A stretch of 64,000 nucleotides of DNA from Alloascoidea africana (GCA_030581615.1 JAKTTT010000021.1:248001-312000), one strand, 5' to 3'. Positions 49,929-61,314 are shown, numbered from the stretch's first letter. The notes: generated by a model from the sequence alone, not told the origin. Made by a program: numbers and translations.

Positions 49929-51156
49929 TCATGAAAAACAAAAAAAGGAAAAACTGAAGAACGATAGACCATTCATATATTCTTTTGGAAAGAGAAGAAA
50001 AGGCATTTTAATAGGGAGTAAATATGATAACTCACTTGTATCTCTAGCATTTATAAATTAGTACCAATAAAGGTAGGCCATTGGTTAATAGGTAGATGGA
50101 AGAAGGCTAAACACAAAACTAGCTTCTCTTGCCAGCTATTTCAAGTCCCTGGATCGGCATTGGAGCCCTTCTTGCCCATCTACGATGATCGGACGTATAA
50201 TTTTGAAGCAGCATGTTGGAGACTCTGTTCTTCTAACCTAAAGCATCACAGCGCTGTCTGTCACTTACTTCTTCAAGAGACGAGAGGGAAAACCAAAAGC
50301 TCCCAAAATATATCTGCCTAAATAGATTGTGTTTGATACTGAGACGAGCCAAGAGTCTTGTATTTCATCGAATTATATAGTCACCAAAATTATGCATTCC
50401 CGAGAATGAGTTCAAGAGACCCTTGATGGTTTGACATTGTCTGGGGAACAGGCAAGCTCTTATCTTTTAGTGAACAAAAAAGTCAAAAAGAGTGTTGAGC
50501 GCTAGACCTTGTCTTACTATTAGTTTCAGTATTGTTGAATTCTTCAGCTTCCGGAAGAACCCAAACTCCTTTGATTAAATCACTAGTATAAAATCTGGTC
50601 CGTGCAATATGTGCCAAATATTATTAGCCATGCCTAAAAGACAGGCGATTGAATCACTCCTAAGGATTCTGACTTCCTTGTCAGCGAAATCCAGTTCAAC
50701 GATCCAAAGCTGCCAGAAAACAGACATTGGTGGATCTGCCAAAGAAAAAAGTAAAGAAATAAAAAGGCTTTCTTGTGCTTTCGTTTTGTTCTCTCGAAAT
50801 TTTCGTGTTTCACTTGAGGCACTGGCAAGTAAACGCGAAAGATGCCGCCTCACTAAGCACATACACAGAGCCAAATGAGACGTCAATATACAAGTAGCAG
50901 GAGGTTCAACAGTTACATTAGATTTTATTACGCAATGCAAGAGGGCATTCTCTGCATACCTTTCAAGACAGCGTGCTAGTATAGCATCTTAAAAAGATGA
51001 TGAACCTATCCAAAGGAGATAAATACTGATAGCTCCCATGCTTTTCGACTCCAAAGCCCTCTTGAGTAAAAAAGGAATCTATTTGACCCTTAACTCTTCC
51101 TCTGTTTGCATCGCCAAACTGTTTCTCAAATCCGATAAAGCTCCTACTCACCAATC
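49929..51156. other. Intergenic region upstream of the first FAA2-type gene
   Basis: 1.2 kb with no convincing gene. An ATG frame at 50609-50878 (89 codons, plus) and its antisense counterpart lack similarity. The segment next to 51157 should hold the synthetase promoter; I found no clear oleate-response element (CGG-N15-18-CCG). Confidence 0.5.
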
Positions 51157-53349
51157 ATGATACCACAATTCTCAGCAAAAGTCCAGGAAAAGATACTGGA
51201 CTATCCACTTTGTGCTCCTCCTGGAGTAACAATTGACACTCCGATTGAAGATGCCTTGAATATAAAAGACGGTGACTACTCAGATAAAACAAAAAAGCAG
51301 GCAATTGCCATCCCGGGCTCTCAAAAGCCAGGCTATTCTCCTGTCTTCAGAAACGCAGACTGCCCGGACTACCTGGTTAGTGCTATACATCCTGCTTTAC
51401 AAACGGCATATGACGTTTTTTGCTACGCCTCGAAAAAGTTTCCCGATAGAGACTTCATTGGGGAGCGGGATTATGATCAGGAAACCGGCAAGTTTAGCAG
51501 CACGTTCAAGTTCCTTACATATGCCCAAGCCGCAGAGAAAAGAACCAATTTTGGATCGGGCTTGGTCCACCTTGTGAACGACGTCCATCATTATCCCGAG
51601 GCGTCTCAGTATGTCGTTGGTGTTTACTCTGCCAACAGAGTCCACTGGGTGCTTACAGACCTGGCCTGCAACGCCTACAACCTGGCTTCCTGTGCACTGT
51701 ATGACACGTTGGGCAGAACAAGCACCGAGTATATTCTCAATCTCACGGAGGCACCCGTGGTTGTGTGTGCTTTGGATAAGGTAGCTAAAATCCTGGCGCT
51801 TAAGCCGACACTCCCAAATTTGAAAGTTTTGATATGCATGGACAGTTTACACGAACGCCATGATAAACCAGGGACGTCTAAACAGGATATCCTGAAAGAA
51901 TGGGCAAGGAATGTTGGGGTTGATCTCTACGATTTTGAAGAAGTTGAACAGCTGGGTATCAAGCATCCAAAAGTTCACCAGCCTCCAAAATACGATGATA
52001 TTAGTACATTGAATTTTACATCTGGAACTACAGGCCCACCAAAAGGAGTTATAGTGTCGCAAAGAAGCTCTGTCCTCGCAGGGTTCATCATCAAAATTGT
52101 GCTTCAAGTGGGACCAACATGTAGCTTCCGCCATCTCTCTGCACTTCCTCTAGCACATATCTATGAACGCTCCTTGCTGTGCTCCTGTATTCTAAGTGGA
52201 GCCACTGTTGGATTTCCTAGTGGAACAGCATTGGATATTTTTGAGAATAGTCGGATTTTTAAGCCAACTCACTTCTTCGGTGTACCTCGCTTGTGGAATA
52301 AAGTAGAAAACACGCTGAAAATGACTGCGGCGAATGTAACAGGCCTAAAAGGAGCCCTGGTGAAAACGGCTTCTACTCATAAAATTGAGAATCTCAGAAA
52401 AAACGGGTGTCATAACCATTTCTTATGGGACAGAATTTGGTCAAATAAGGCCCGAGCTGCACTGGGATTTGACAACTTGAGGCTCATTGCCAGTGGCTCT
52501 GCTCCAATCTCAGCGGAAACAATCGAGTATTTAAGCAGTACTCTATCCTGTGATTTTGTCCAAGGTTATGGCTCCACAGAAACCCTGTCTTCATCCAGTG
52601 TAAGCCTTACTTCGGATCTGGTCCTGGGCCATTGCGGTCCAATTTCAATGAGTTCAGAGATAAGGCTTCGAGATGTCCCCGAGATGAACTATACCTCGAA
52701 GGATACTCCATTCCCTCGGGGGGAAATCCAGATCCGAGGTCCTCAATGTTTCCGAGGCTATTTCAAATCTGAAGAGAAAACAGATGAAGCGATTGATGAT
52801 GAGGGCTGGTTTTCGACAGGAGATGTTGGAATCATTGACAATGAGGGTCGACTGAAAGTGATTGATAGGATTAAAAGCTTCTTCAAACTTTCACAGGGTG
52901 AATACGTTGCTCCAGAGAAGATTGAGAACGAGTACCTTCGCACCAATCCTATGCTTTCACAAGTACTAATTGATGGAGATTCAATGCAGAATTTCTTGGT
53001 TGCTGTCGTTGGAGTAGATCCAGTTCTTTTCCCCAAATTCCTAGAAGCTCAACATGGAATTCGTATTTCTCCTGGAGATTTGAATGCTTTAAAAGAGACT
53101 TTTAAAAGATCTGACATTAAGAAAAGCGTACTAGAAACGATAAATGCCGCGGTATTTGAGGCCAAACTCAACTCATTTGAGCTCATCAAGAATATAGCAC
53201 TCGAGATTGAGCCTCTATCTCCTAACAATGGGACATTAACGCCAACAATGAAGATTAAGAGGCCAGTCGCAAGAAAAGTTTTCAGAAGTGTTTTTGACAA
53301 TCTTTACAAAGAAGGTGCAATTTACAGTAGTAAAACTGCTAGATTATAA
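51157..53349 (+). CDS. FAA2: Faa2-type medium/long-chain acyl-CoA synthetase with peroxisomal targeting signal
   Basis: A 730-residue ATP-dependent fatty acyl-CoA ligase, feeding beta-oxidation. Similarity to S. cerevisiae Faa2 is clear along the length (KKQAIAIPGSQKPGYSPVFR, TDLACNAYNLASCALYDTLG, EYILNLTEAPVVV). The AMP-binding P-loop is LNFTSGTTGPPKGV (residues 285-298); later motifs are PLAHIYERSLL, QGYGSTE, GWFSTGDVG, and VIDRIKSFFKLSQGEYVAPEKIEN with the fatty-acyl signature. The C-terminus SKTARL ends in ARL, a PTS1 variant, so peroxisomal location is expected as for Faa2. A second copy lies 3.6 kb downstream, and bases 51505-51850 are almost identical in both. Outside that tract the paralogues have diverged widely. 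Confidence 0.93.
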   Translation: MIPQFSAKVQEKILDYPLCAPPGVTIDTPIEDALNIKDGDYSDKTKKQAIAIPGSQKPGYSPVFRNADCPDYLVSAIHPALQTAYDVFCYASKKFPDRDFIGERDYDQETGKFSSTFKFLTYAQAAEKRTNFGSGLVHLVNDVHHYPEASQYVVGVYSANRVHWVLTDLACNAYNLASCALYDTLGRTSTEYILNLTEAPVVVCALDKVAKILALKPTLPNLKVLICMDSLHERHDKPGTSKQDILKEWARNVGVDLYDFEEVEQLGIKHPKVHQPPKYDDISTLNFTSGTTGPPKGVIVSQRSSVLAGFIIKIVLQVGPTCSFRHLSALPLAHIYERSLLCSCILSGATVGFPSGTALDIFENSRIFKPTHFFGVPRLWNKVENTLKMTAANVTGLKGALVKTASTHKIENLRKNGCHNHFLWDRIWSNKARAALGFDNLRLIASGSAPISAETIEYLSSTLSCDFVQGYGSTETLSSSSVSLTSDLVLGHCGPISMSSEIRLRDVPEMNYTSKDTPFPRGEIQIRGPQCFRGYFKSEEKTDEAIDDEGWFSTGDVGIIDNEGRLKVIDRIKSFFKLSQGEYVAPEKIENEYLRTNPMLSQVLIDGDSMQNFLVAVVGVDPVLFPKFLEAQHGIRISPGDLNALKETFKRSDIKKSVLETINAAVFEAKLNSFELIKNIALEIEPLSPNNGTLTPTMKIKRPVARKVFRSVFDNLYKEGAIYSSKTARL
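51505..51850 (+). repeat. Near-identical 346-bp tract shared by the two FAA2-type genes (copy 1)
   Basis: Pairs with 55118-55463 at a fixed offset of 3613 bp with four mismatches in 346 bp, only one of which changes an amino acid (Val to Ile). Similarity falls sharply on the 5' side. On the 3' side there is a patch of about 70 nt with many differences, then another identical run of about 54 nt (51920-51973). The pattern is that of gene conversion. Confidence 0.85.
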
Positions 53350-54772
53350 AGCTTACAGTAGGCATTTGGTTACATAGTTGAATATCGTATAGCCATTTGA
53401 AAGAGACTTCCGAAACACATCTTTTCCTAAAAAATTGAAAATGCCTCATTTCAAATGATACCCTCGAAGCAAGAGAGCCGGCGCTTCTTGGGATCTTAGA
53501 GCATTCTTGTGAGAAATGTGTGCCAAATAACGCGATTATCACAGAAATCCTTTTTCAGAAAGAAAAGATACAATAAAAGCAATTTTTGAGACCAATTTTG
53601 TTTCTAGTTTTCAGCTCATTTATTATTTATCTGGGCAAGGTCTCATATGATACTGGGTTCAGGACGCCACATCCCATTTTTGAACTATCCAATCCTGATA
53701 ATTCATACCAGTGCTCCTGATTTTTTAATAGAAGTGAAAGCATATGCTGAAAGTCACTAGATCACATTCAAAACGTGCAAAGGGATTAGACAAGTTCTTA
53801 TCAAGAACGTTTTACACTTACTTCGAAATCTTTTGCTCTGCCAACTTATCTGATACATGCTTGCCAACTCAATTGGCATGTTAAAATATTAGCGGATGAA
53901 CTCAATTATAGATTTCTAACAAATATAAAGAAAGGGGTTTCTTGTACTGATGCACGTTTTGGGCTGTATCTACTATGCAATCTTTTGTGTTGCTGAGAGC
54001 GCTCTACTTTGCAACAGACAAAAGAAAAATGTCTCTTTGCATTGGTTATCTTATTAAAATAAAAGAAATAAATGAAAGACATTAAACTTTGCTTAGCTCA
54101 ATTTTGGTGACAGATGACAGATAAAATATTCTTGGCCTGATGATGTTCGCATGATATGTACAAGGTTAGAAGCTATGGAAACAATTAAGAGAATTACAAT
54201 AGCAACGGAGAAGTAAATAGTTTTTCAAGGCGGATCTCATTTTTGCTTCTCTAGAAACCAATTTCAAAGCAAATTTTCTAGTTTTGAGTGCCAAAGCTTT
54301 AAGAATTTGGCCAACTAATAACTGCAAGAAGCACAAGAGTCCTGCAAATCTATTTTACGGAATCCTGGCTTCCCCAAGTATCTCTACTCTTAGGCACACA
54401 GTCGCAGAATGCTAAACCATACGATCCTAAACACAAACAAGGTAATAGCGTACTTTTCAGCTCAGCAATTGGACGAATGATTTACCGAAGCTCAGAGAAC
54501 ATTAAACATGAGACCTTTCCATGAAACCCGCCTTGAAAGCAACTAGATGCCCTGGAGAAGTAGCATTTGATACATACAAGAACAAGACAAGACTTCACCG
54601 AACTACGTATTAGCATTGACAACTTTTTAAGTTTTGTAGGCTCTCTGTTTTGAATTTGACAATTGACAAAAATGGGGAATACGTCTTACTCTGCTCGGAC
54701 GGATAAATATCACCTCGAATCTTCTATTCCATTTTTCAGTTTTTTACAGGTGGAAAATCAAGTTTTCAAAAA
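53350..54772. other. Intergenic region between the two FAA2-type genes
   Basis: 1.4 kb of AT-rich DNA without a recognisable gene, and with no obvious remnant of a third synthetase copy. Holds the promoter of the second paralogue; a pyrimidine tract lies at 54722-54746. Confidence 0.5.
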
Positions 54773-56971
54773 ATGGATTTTGGGATTTCTAACGAAGTTC
54801 AAAAGAAAATAAAGAATTATCCTTTATGTCCCCTTCCAGGAGTCACAGAAAAGACTTCAATTGAAGAGGCCTTTCACTTTGTGAAAGAAGACTACTCGGA
54901 TAAATCAAAAAAGCAGGCAATTGCACTCCCCAATTCTCAAGAGCCTGGTTACTCTTCAGTTTATCGAAATGCGGAATGTCCTGACTATCTGGTTAGTGTT
55001 GGGCATCCCTCAATAAAGACTTCACACGAAGCGTTCTGTTACTGTTCTGAAAAATTTGCAAACCGTAACTATTTGGGAGAGAGAAGCCTAGATTCTCAAA
55101 CAGGAGTATGGAATAATTTCAAGTTCCTTACATATGCCCAAGCCGCAGAGAAAAGAACCAATTTTGGATCGGGCTTGGTCCACCTTGTGAACGACATCCA
55201 TCATTATCCCGAGGCGTCTCAATATGTCGTTGGTGTATACTCTGCCAACAGAGTCCACTGGGTGCTTACAGACCTGGCCTGCAACGCCTACAACCTGGCT
55301 TCCTGTGCACTGTATGACACGTTGGGTAGAACAAGCACCGAGTATATTCTCAATCTCACGGAGGCACCCGTGGTTGTGTGTGCTTTGGATAAGGTAGCTA
55401 AAATCCTGGCGCTTAAGCCGACACTCCCAAATTTGAAAGTTTTGATATGCATGGACAGTTTACGAGAAGGCCATGAAAAGCCAGGGACATCCAAAAAGGA
55501 TATCCTGAAGGAGTGGGCAAAGAAAGTGGAGGTTGATCTCTACGATTTTGAAGAAGTTGAACAGCTGGGTATCAAGCATCCAAAAGCACATCAACCGCCC
55601 AAATACGATGATGTTAGCACATTGAATTTTACATCTGGATCTACTGGTAGGCCTAAAGGAGTCATATGCTCACAGGGAAACTTGGTTTTGGCAGCCATCT
55701 CAATCCTTATGGATGTCAACATTGGCAAAAAGGAAATATATCGGCATCTTTCTTTTCTTCCTTTAGCACATATATATGAGCGGTCGTTAGTTGCTATGGC
55801 CACTCTTGTTGGTGGGACCATAGCTTTTGCCCACGGTTCAAAAGGGGAACTGTTTGAAGACTGTAGGTTGTTTAAGCCTACTCTTTTCTTCGGTGTGCCT
55901 CGAATATTCAACCGTATGGAAAGCATGCTGAAAGCGTCGACAGTCAAATCAGAGGGTATATTTGGATTCTTTTCAAAGTCTGCTTCAGACGCCAAAATCT
56001 ACAATTTGAGAGAAAATGGCTCCCCTCGACATTTTATATGGGACATGCTCTGGTCTAATACGCTTCGCAAGAGTCTTGGATTTGACAATGTACGGTTGGC
56101 TATTACTGGTTCTGCCCCCATTTCTCCAGGAACAATAGAATTCTTACAAAGTACGTTGGCCTGTGATTTTATCCAGGGTTATGGATCAACTGAGTCAATG
56201 GCAGCCTCAACCATTGCCCATCCCGCTGACTTAATAAGAGGTCACTGTGGTGCAATTCGAGTGACTCAAGAGCTTAGGCTTCGTGATGTACCAGAAATGG
56301 GCTATACGTCTGGTGACAGACCTTTCCCGCGTGGTGAGGTCCAAGTTCGTGGCCCTCAATGTTTCAGAGGGTACTTTAAAAACCAGGAGCAAACTGACAA
56401 GACCATTGATAAAGATGGCTGGATCTCAACCGGTGACATCGGTTTGATAGACAAGGAGGGAAGGTTGGTTGTTATTGACAGGATTAAAAGTTTCTTCAAG
56501 CTATCTCAGGGTGAGTACATAGCTCCTGAAAAAATTGAAAACGAATATCTTAGACACAACCCTATTCTCTCCCAAGTTTTTGTCGATGGAAATTCTTTAC
56601 AGCACTATCTGGTTGCTGTTGCTGGGATCAATCCAAATGAGTTTTCCAAGTATTTGAAATGCTACCATCAAATCGATATCCCCTCTGATAACAAGTCAGA
56701 ATTGAGGAAAGTGCTTTCTGATCCGGATATCAGAAAAAGCTTTTTGCAAAAGTTGAATGAGAGCGTCAAGTCTTCTGAGCTGAACTCATTTGAGCTGATT
56801 AAGAACATTTATGTCGATATAGAACCATTGAGTATAGACAATGGAACTCTAACGCCAACATTTAAAACAAAAAGGCCAAATGCGCGAAAGGTCTTTGAAA
56901 ATATTGTTCAACAAATGTATGGCGAAGGAGCAATATATCCTACTGCAACACTGAAAAAGATAGAATTCTAG
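54773..56971 (+). CDS. Second Faa2-type acyl-CoA synthetase, lacking a PTS1
   Basis: A 732-residue tandem paralogue of the gene at 51157. All catalytic motifs are present: LNFTSGSTGRPKGV P-loop, PLAHIYERSL, TGSAPISPGTIEF, QGYGSTES, GWISTGDIG and VIDRIKSFFKLSQGEYIAPEKIEN. The C-terminus is TATLKKIEF, with no PTS1 tripeptide, so it may act outside peroxisomes or enter by partnering with the first copy. The N-terminal 110 residues and most of the acyl-binding half differ from copy 1, pointing to an old duplication overlaid by recent sequence exchange at 55118-55463. Substrate chain-length preference probably differs, which is inference. Start at 54773 follows an A-rich leader. Confidence 0.92.
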   Translation: MDFGISNEVQKKIKNYPLCPLPGVTEKTSIEEAFHFVKEDYSDKSKKQAIALPNSQEPGYSSVYRNAECPDYLVSVGHPSIKTSHEAFCYCSEKFANRNYLGERSLDSQTGVWNNFKFLTYAQAAEKRTNFGSGLVHLVNDIHHYPEASQYVVGVYSANRVHWVLTDLACNAYNLASCALYDTLGRTSTEYILNLTEAPVVVCALDKVAKILALKPTLPNLKVLICMDSLREGHEKPGTSKKDILKEWAKKVEVDLYDFEEVEQLGIKHPKAHQPPKYDDVSTLNFTSGSTGRPKGVICSQGNLVLAAISILMDVNIGKKEIYRHLSFLPLAHIYERSLVAMATLVGGTIAFAHGSKGELFEDCRLFKPTLFFGVPRIFNRMESMLKASTVKSEGIFGFFSKSASDAKIYNLRENGSPRHFIWDMLWSNTLRKSLGFDNVRLAITGSAPISPGTIEFLQSTLACDFIQGYGSTESMAASTIAHPADLIRGHCGAIRVTQELRLRDVPEMGYTSGDRPFPRGEVQVRGPQCFRGYFKNQEQTDKTIDKDGWISTGDIGLIDKEGRLVVIDRIKSFFKLSQGEYIAPEKIENEYLRHNPILSQVFVDGNSLQHYLVAVAGINPNEFSKYLKCYHQIDIPSDNKSELRKVLSDPDIRKSFLQKLNESVKSSELNSFELIKNIYVDIEPLSIDNGTLTPTFKTKRPNARKVFENIVQQMYGEGAIYPTATLKKIEF
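55118..55463 (+). repeat. Near-identical 346-bp tract shared by the two FAA2-type genes (copy 2)
   Basis: Counterpart of 51505-51850; see that entry. It encodes the block from FKFLTYAQAAEK to ICMDSL. Confidence 0.85.
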
Positions 56972-58381
56972 AAGTTATGATATTTAGATACAAGAGAAAT
57001 AGAAAAAGATAAAATGCCTGGAACCAATTTGTTCACTGCAGTTTCCAATAGAAAAAGTGGACGATCTATTCATTATTGCCCAACTATAACAAACTTGTGT
57101 AAAGTCCAACTTGAAGGGCCATTGATGGTCAAGCTAAGGTTGCTCAAACTTGAGTTTAATAATTACCATTAAAGAAGGTTGATTTTGGCTGGCAGTAAAA
57201 TTGAGCCAAGATTGAAAATGTTAGTAAATACAGAGTGCCGTGTGTTCTGCATCCCATACAAAGGCGCCTTTATGCCTACTTTCCTAGAAGCAGTAGACCA
57301 TGTCTAGATGAGACACAATAAAGGCTCTTAGTTCTTGTGATGGATGACTCTGTTTTAAAAGCTAGAACAGCTGATACAGTAGCCTTGAGCATCTAACATC
57401 TTCTCTGTAATACACTGGCATCTCTTAACCTGTTTATTTTATAGCCATTCTTATTTGCACTCTTTTATGGAAAAAGGTTCTTCAGCGGAAATGTAGGCAG
57501 AGTATAGAAAAGTCAAATCTCCAACAGAGGTTTCATTAGAAATCTATTTACCAGCATGTACAACCAGATGGCAATAAAAAAAACTTTCCACTCATTGTGG
57601 TTTTTTGATTTCGGCTTTGTTTAAGAAATCAATCTTATAAAAAAGGATCTCGCATCAGATTCAGAAAAAGTCTTTTTCGAGAACCCCAGCAATGGTCCCT
57701 GCCGAGTTCTATGATGGTGTGTTTAGCTCTTCAGATGTCTTAGCGCTTTTGTGAGAATTACAACTGTTTTTGGCTCCTTTTTATCTAAATTTTCTAAACT
57801 AGGATTGCCTAGATCTACAATAGTTAGTACTATTTTTTTCATAATGTTCTATTGATGAACATTTTGATACTATAAAACAGATGAGCGATGCAAAACACTG
57901 AATCATCAACTTCTATCTGCAGAAGTTTATCGGTTATTCAACTTTCCCAGACAGACTACTATTGGGATACTGACTAATGCCATTTTCACGATGTTTGTGA
58001 GATCTTGAGTCTAGTAAGATACTCTGTAACACCCATCGGTTAAGTAGGCGTTTAGAACCCTACACTGAACTACATATTTTTGCGATTAACGATGTACTAT
58101 AGAAACGAATGCAAATTTCAAAAGAAGCTAGAGCAAGCACATAAAGGGACAACAATTGAATCACTAAGAATAAGCAAAAAACAGAAATAATTGATAGATA
58201 CCCAACTAAAATCAAAATCGTCATTAATGAGACCGTCTGTAAGTAACATAACCTGAGCTAAGTGTAAATAATTTGTCAGCACCAGTCTAAAGTAATTGGA
58301 ATGCAAAAATCTAGGGAACAACCACTAATGGGTGTTATAATATATATACAAGAATAAAAATACCCCTCGTTAGAATCAAGC
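56972..58381. other. Convergent intergenic region between the second FAA2-type gene and the Tda11-like gene
   Basis: 1.4 kb between converging genes. A 20-codon ATG frame at 57692-57754 and a few short minus frames show no similarity. No RNA gene recognised. Confidence 0.5.
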
Positions 58382-59995
58382 TTATCCATGTTCCGTATTT
58401 TCAGTAAATGAGTCCATTGTTTTTGGTAGTTGCTTGCTGCCATTTCTACTGTGCAAACCTTGGAAAGCTTTCGGATTATCTCCAGAAGGCTTCGTAATAG
58501 TAGACGGTTGAGCAATTGAATGTCCCATATTGATAGATCTATTTCTTCCTAAGAGAATAGAAAAATCGAGTCCATGCTTCATTTGACTAGAAGCTGTAGA
58601 ACGAGCAGGGGAAGGAATAGGAGAACCAACTAATGAACGGCCAATATAAGCATACTGGGTTTTTGTTTTCGAAATTAGGGATTCGGATGAGCCATGAATT
58701 CCAGACAGAGAAAGGCTTCGCCGCCTTGTTCCGCACACATTGGCCTGCTCTTTGAGAAGACTTGGTCTCTCTGAAGATTCCCAGCTCTTATGTGATCCAG
58801 AAGACGCTTTAAGAGCAACGAAGGCTTCAGTCTTGGGAAACTTGCAAATACAATTATCAGGTTTTGTTTTTTCGAATGATCGAAGATCTTCTTGTGCAAT
58901 TTTCAACTGCGCTTGCAATTCAGCGACTCGTTTTTGTTTCTGTGCCAGAGTAGCATAGTAGACTTCATTATCTGCGGGAGTAAAAGAGAATTCTGTACTA
59001 CTAGTGTCTGTCGATGAAATTGAAAGCAGCCTTGCTCTGCTGTCGCATGAACTCACTGAGCTTCTATGACTGAATTTGCTACGTATACTGGAGGAATCAT
59101 CTTGAATTCCAGCTGGGATCTTTGTGGATTCATGATTTGACCCAGACTGGTCTTTCTCCTCATTAGATGATTCAACAAAGGTATTCTCATTGAGGTCGGA
59201 AGGTTCATCATCTTCCATTTTGTTCTCGCATGTGTTTGATACAAGTCGGACTGTTGATTGTTGGCGTTGATCTTCTATGACGACACAGTTTTGGCTTGCT
59301 TGATCATGATCAAGTTCCTTGAATTTTTCGCTGGGAGTCGAAACATTTGACCTCTGGGCATTAAATTCTTCAATGCTTGATAGCGAGCAGAAAAGAGAGC
59401 GTCGAAGACGTTTGTCAACTAATATAGGCTTTGGGGTACCTGAGCTGGGAAATGGCTTACGATTTTTGGGCATTGTAGGAGAAGTCTCATAATTTGAAGT
59501 AGCTCCTAAGCTATTGGAAATCTGAGCTGAATCTGAAGTCTCGCGCCACTCTTTCTCATCGTTATGGTTAACACAGTTCTCTTTATTTCCAATGTGTTGT
59601 GTAGGCACGCAGGAACAATCATCATTGTCACGAACAGAGGGGATGTAGGCAACAAGACCCCCGGCTTCGGATAGTCTATCATAATTTCTGCGACGACTAG
59701 GACAAGGACTCTGTCCCACTGGATATGAAACTGCTGGGCGCGTGGTATTCTGCTGACAGCCAGTTGAAGATCTGAATCTGTTGTACCGACTTGGCATTTT
59801 AGGTTGTTTGGGCGAATGCTGGCGCGTATGATATCGAGATGATGGCGCTGAGAGCTCAACCCAGGGGTCTACTCTGGTACCATTAGCCACCATCGAACTC
59901 TGTTGAGGAAACAAGGCATAATTCATGGTGTTTACTGTTCTTTGAGAGTAAAGGTTTGCGTTGACATTCTCATAGTTCCATTGAGACCCATTCAT
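58382..59995 (-). CDS. Serine-rich coiled-coil protein, possibly Tda11-like
   Basis: A 537-residue, mostly disordered protein rich in Ser, Asn and Arg. One clear structural element is a coiled coil at about residues 345-378 (YYATLAQKQKRVAELQAQLKIAQEDLRSFEK), placed between disordered halves, which resembles the layout of yeast Tda11 (topoisomerase I damage affected) and its fungal relatives. RRSLSLSG and RRSLFCSL are basophilic-kinase-like sites. N-terminal NYALFPQQ and DPWVELSAPSSRYHTR blocks may be conserved motifs. The first ATG in the frame is 59995; the open frame continues upstream only to a TTG. There is no sign of catalytic domains. The Tda11 link rests on architecture and the coiled-coil pattern only. 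Confidence 0.65.
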   Translation of the reverse strand: MNGSQWNYENVNANLYSQRTVNTMNYALFPQQSSMVANGTRVDPWVELSAPSSRYHTRQHSPKQPKMPSRYNRFRSSTGCQQNTTRPAVSYPVGQSPCPSRRRNYDRLSEAGGLVAYIPSVRDNDDCSCVPTQHIGNKENCVNHNDEKEWRETSDSAQISNSLGATSNYETSPTMPKNRKPFPSSGTPKPILVDKRLRRSLFCSLSSIEEFNAQRSNVSTPSEKFKELDHDQASQNCVVIEDQRQQSTVRLVSNTCENKMEDDEPSDLNENTFVESSNEEKDQSGSNHESTKIPAGIQDDSSSIRSKFSHRSSVSSCDSRARLLSISSTDTSSTEFSFTPADNEVYYATLAQKQKRVAELQAQLKIAQEDLRSFEKTKPDNCICKFPKTEAFVALKASSGSHKSWESSERPSLLKEQANVCGTRRRSLSLSGIHGSSESLISKTKTQYAYIGRSLVGSPIPSPARSTASSQMKHGLDFSILLGRNRSINMGHSIAQPSTITKPSGDNPKAFQGLHSRNGSKQLPKTMDSFTENTEHG

Positions 59996-61314
59996 GGCGG
60001 CTCTAAATTTAGCTGGCTGAATACTGCTAAAGTGGTAATATCCAAACAAGTTAATGTTTAAAGTTTGATTGACCAACTGGGACGATATGAGAGCGTTCGA
60101 CAATCTTGGCTTGGGGTCTAATAGCCACAGAAACGTATAGCAACCGGATAGTGAAAAGAATGTGAAGAATTCAGGTACAAAAAAGGAGTTGAGAGAGCAT
60201 GTATCCCCTTTGAGAGTTGGGTTCTTGCACTTGTCTAAACAAGCTCACGGCGCTGTACGAATGCTCTAGCTCAAACCGTTTTGCTCCTCTCAATCATTTT
60301 TCACATCATAATAGAACAGTTGTCTATTTTTGAATGCAATTATTATTAAATATGCATTTGCTATCGCCTTGTATGGTCGCTGGCACCGAGGTAATTTGAG
60401 TCCGATACCGATCGTCATTACACGTTACAAGGGCTGGCGTCTCGTATGCCAGTAGCTAGACCCTACTTGGATCAACTTGATGCTAACCGGCAGCTTCTGA
60501 TGCCGTGCTTCTATTGCATCGCAAGCGTCTATGATTGGTGGTGTACATCTGGAATCATTTTTGCTTCCATGGGGGTTACAAGTTAGCTACATTTATCCCG
60601 CCCTCAAACTAAGGGTCTTCGGTTTCTTGTGAGAGCTTTGGACAAAACAGACAATTATTTAAAAGTGAACGCTGTGATGCTGCTATAATAGTTTAGAATT
60701 TAAAAGATGGAAATAAGAGCGATTACTGCTTTCCTCATCCCTTGGGAGTGGACATAATAGCGAAGGGTGTTTATCCGAAAAACATGCTTCCTTGTCGAAC
60801 ATACCATTTGAAAACGAGTGCCAAAATAAAAAGAATTTGGTGATTTTTATCCCAACCAAGTCTACATGGGACTGTCCAAACCTCTTTGGTTTCTGAAAGT
60901 GTTAACAATATTCTGAGTCAATAACAAGATAATGTGGTCAAGCACGTTGAAAGTTGGCCACATTTCATGATATGCTATAATGATTATCGAAATCTGAAAC
61001 AATAGGTGTTTTGCAGATTTGTGTTCTTCCTCTCTACTCTTGATTCAAAAGATTTTAGATTATAAACATTAGCATAATGTAAAGCTTACCAATTGTAAAT
61101 ATGCAACTCAGATATTTCGGATCTTGAATTTATCATCTCAGGTAAAAGTATCCTAAGAATGCCGTTCGGACCAAGATACACAAATCGAGTTGAACATTTT
61201 TACTGTAAATGCTTGCGAGTGACGAATATCTATTTTAACAAAATCAACCTGATGTTTATATACAATAAGCCTTAAAGACAACAAAAGATTAACTCAATAG
61301 CACTTTTTACTGCC
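59996..61314. other. Upstream region of the Tda11-like gene and 3' flank of the TMEM14-family gene
   Basis: 1.3 kb. Bases 60361-60560 are less AT-rich than their surroundings and contain two short perfect stems: CTGGC...GCCAG at 60434-60452 and CGGCA...TGCCG at 60488-60505. There is no tRNA B-box (GGTTCGA) nearby, so no RNA gene is called. The rest is AT-rich and featureless. Confidence 0.45.

Noticed and set aside
50609-50878. 89-codon ATG frame upstream of the first FAA2-type gene
   Set aside because: No similarity and an equally long antisense frame; likely chance.
60361-60560. tRNA-like or structured RNA segment
   Set aside because: Two short stems but no A-box/B-box pair and no cloverleaf.
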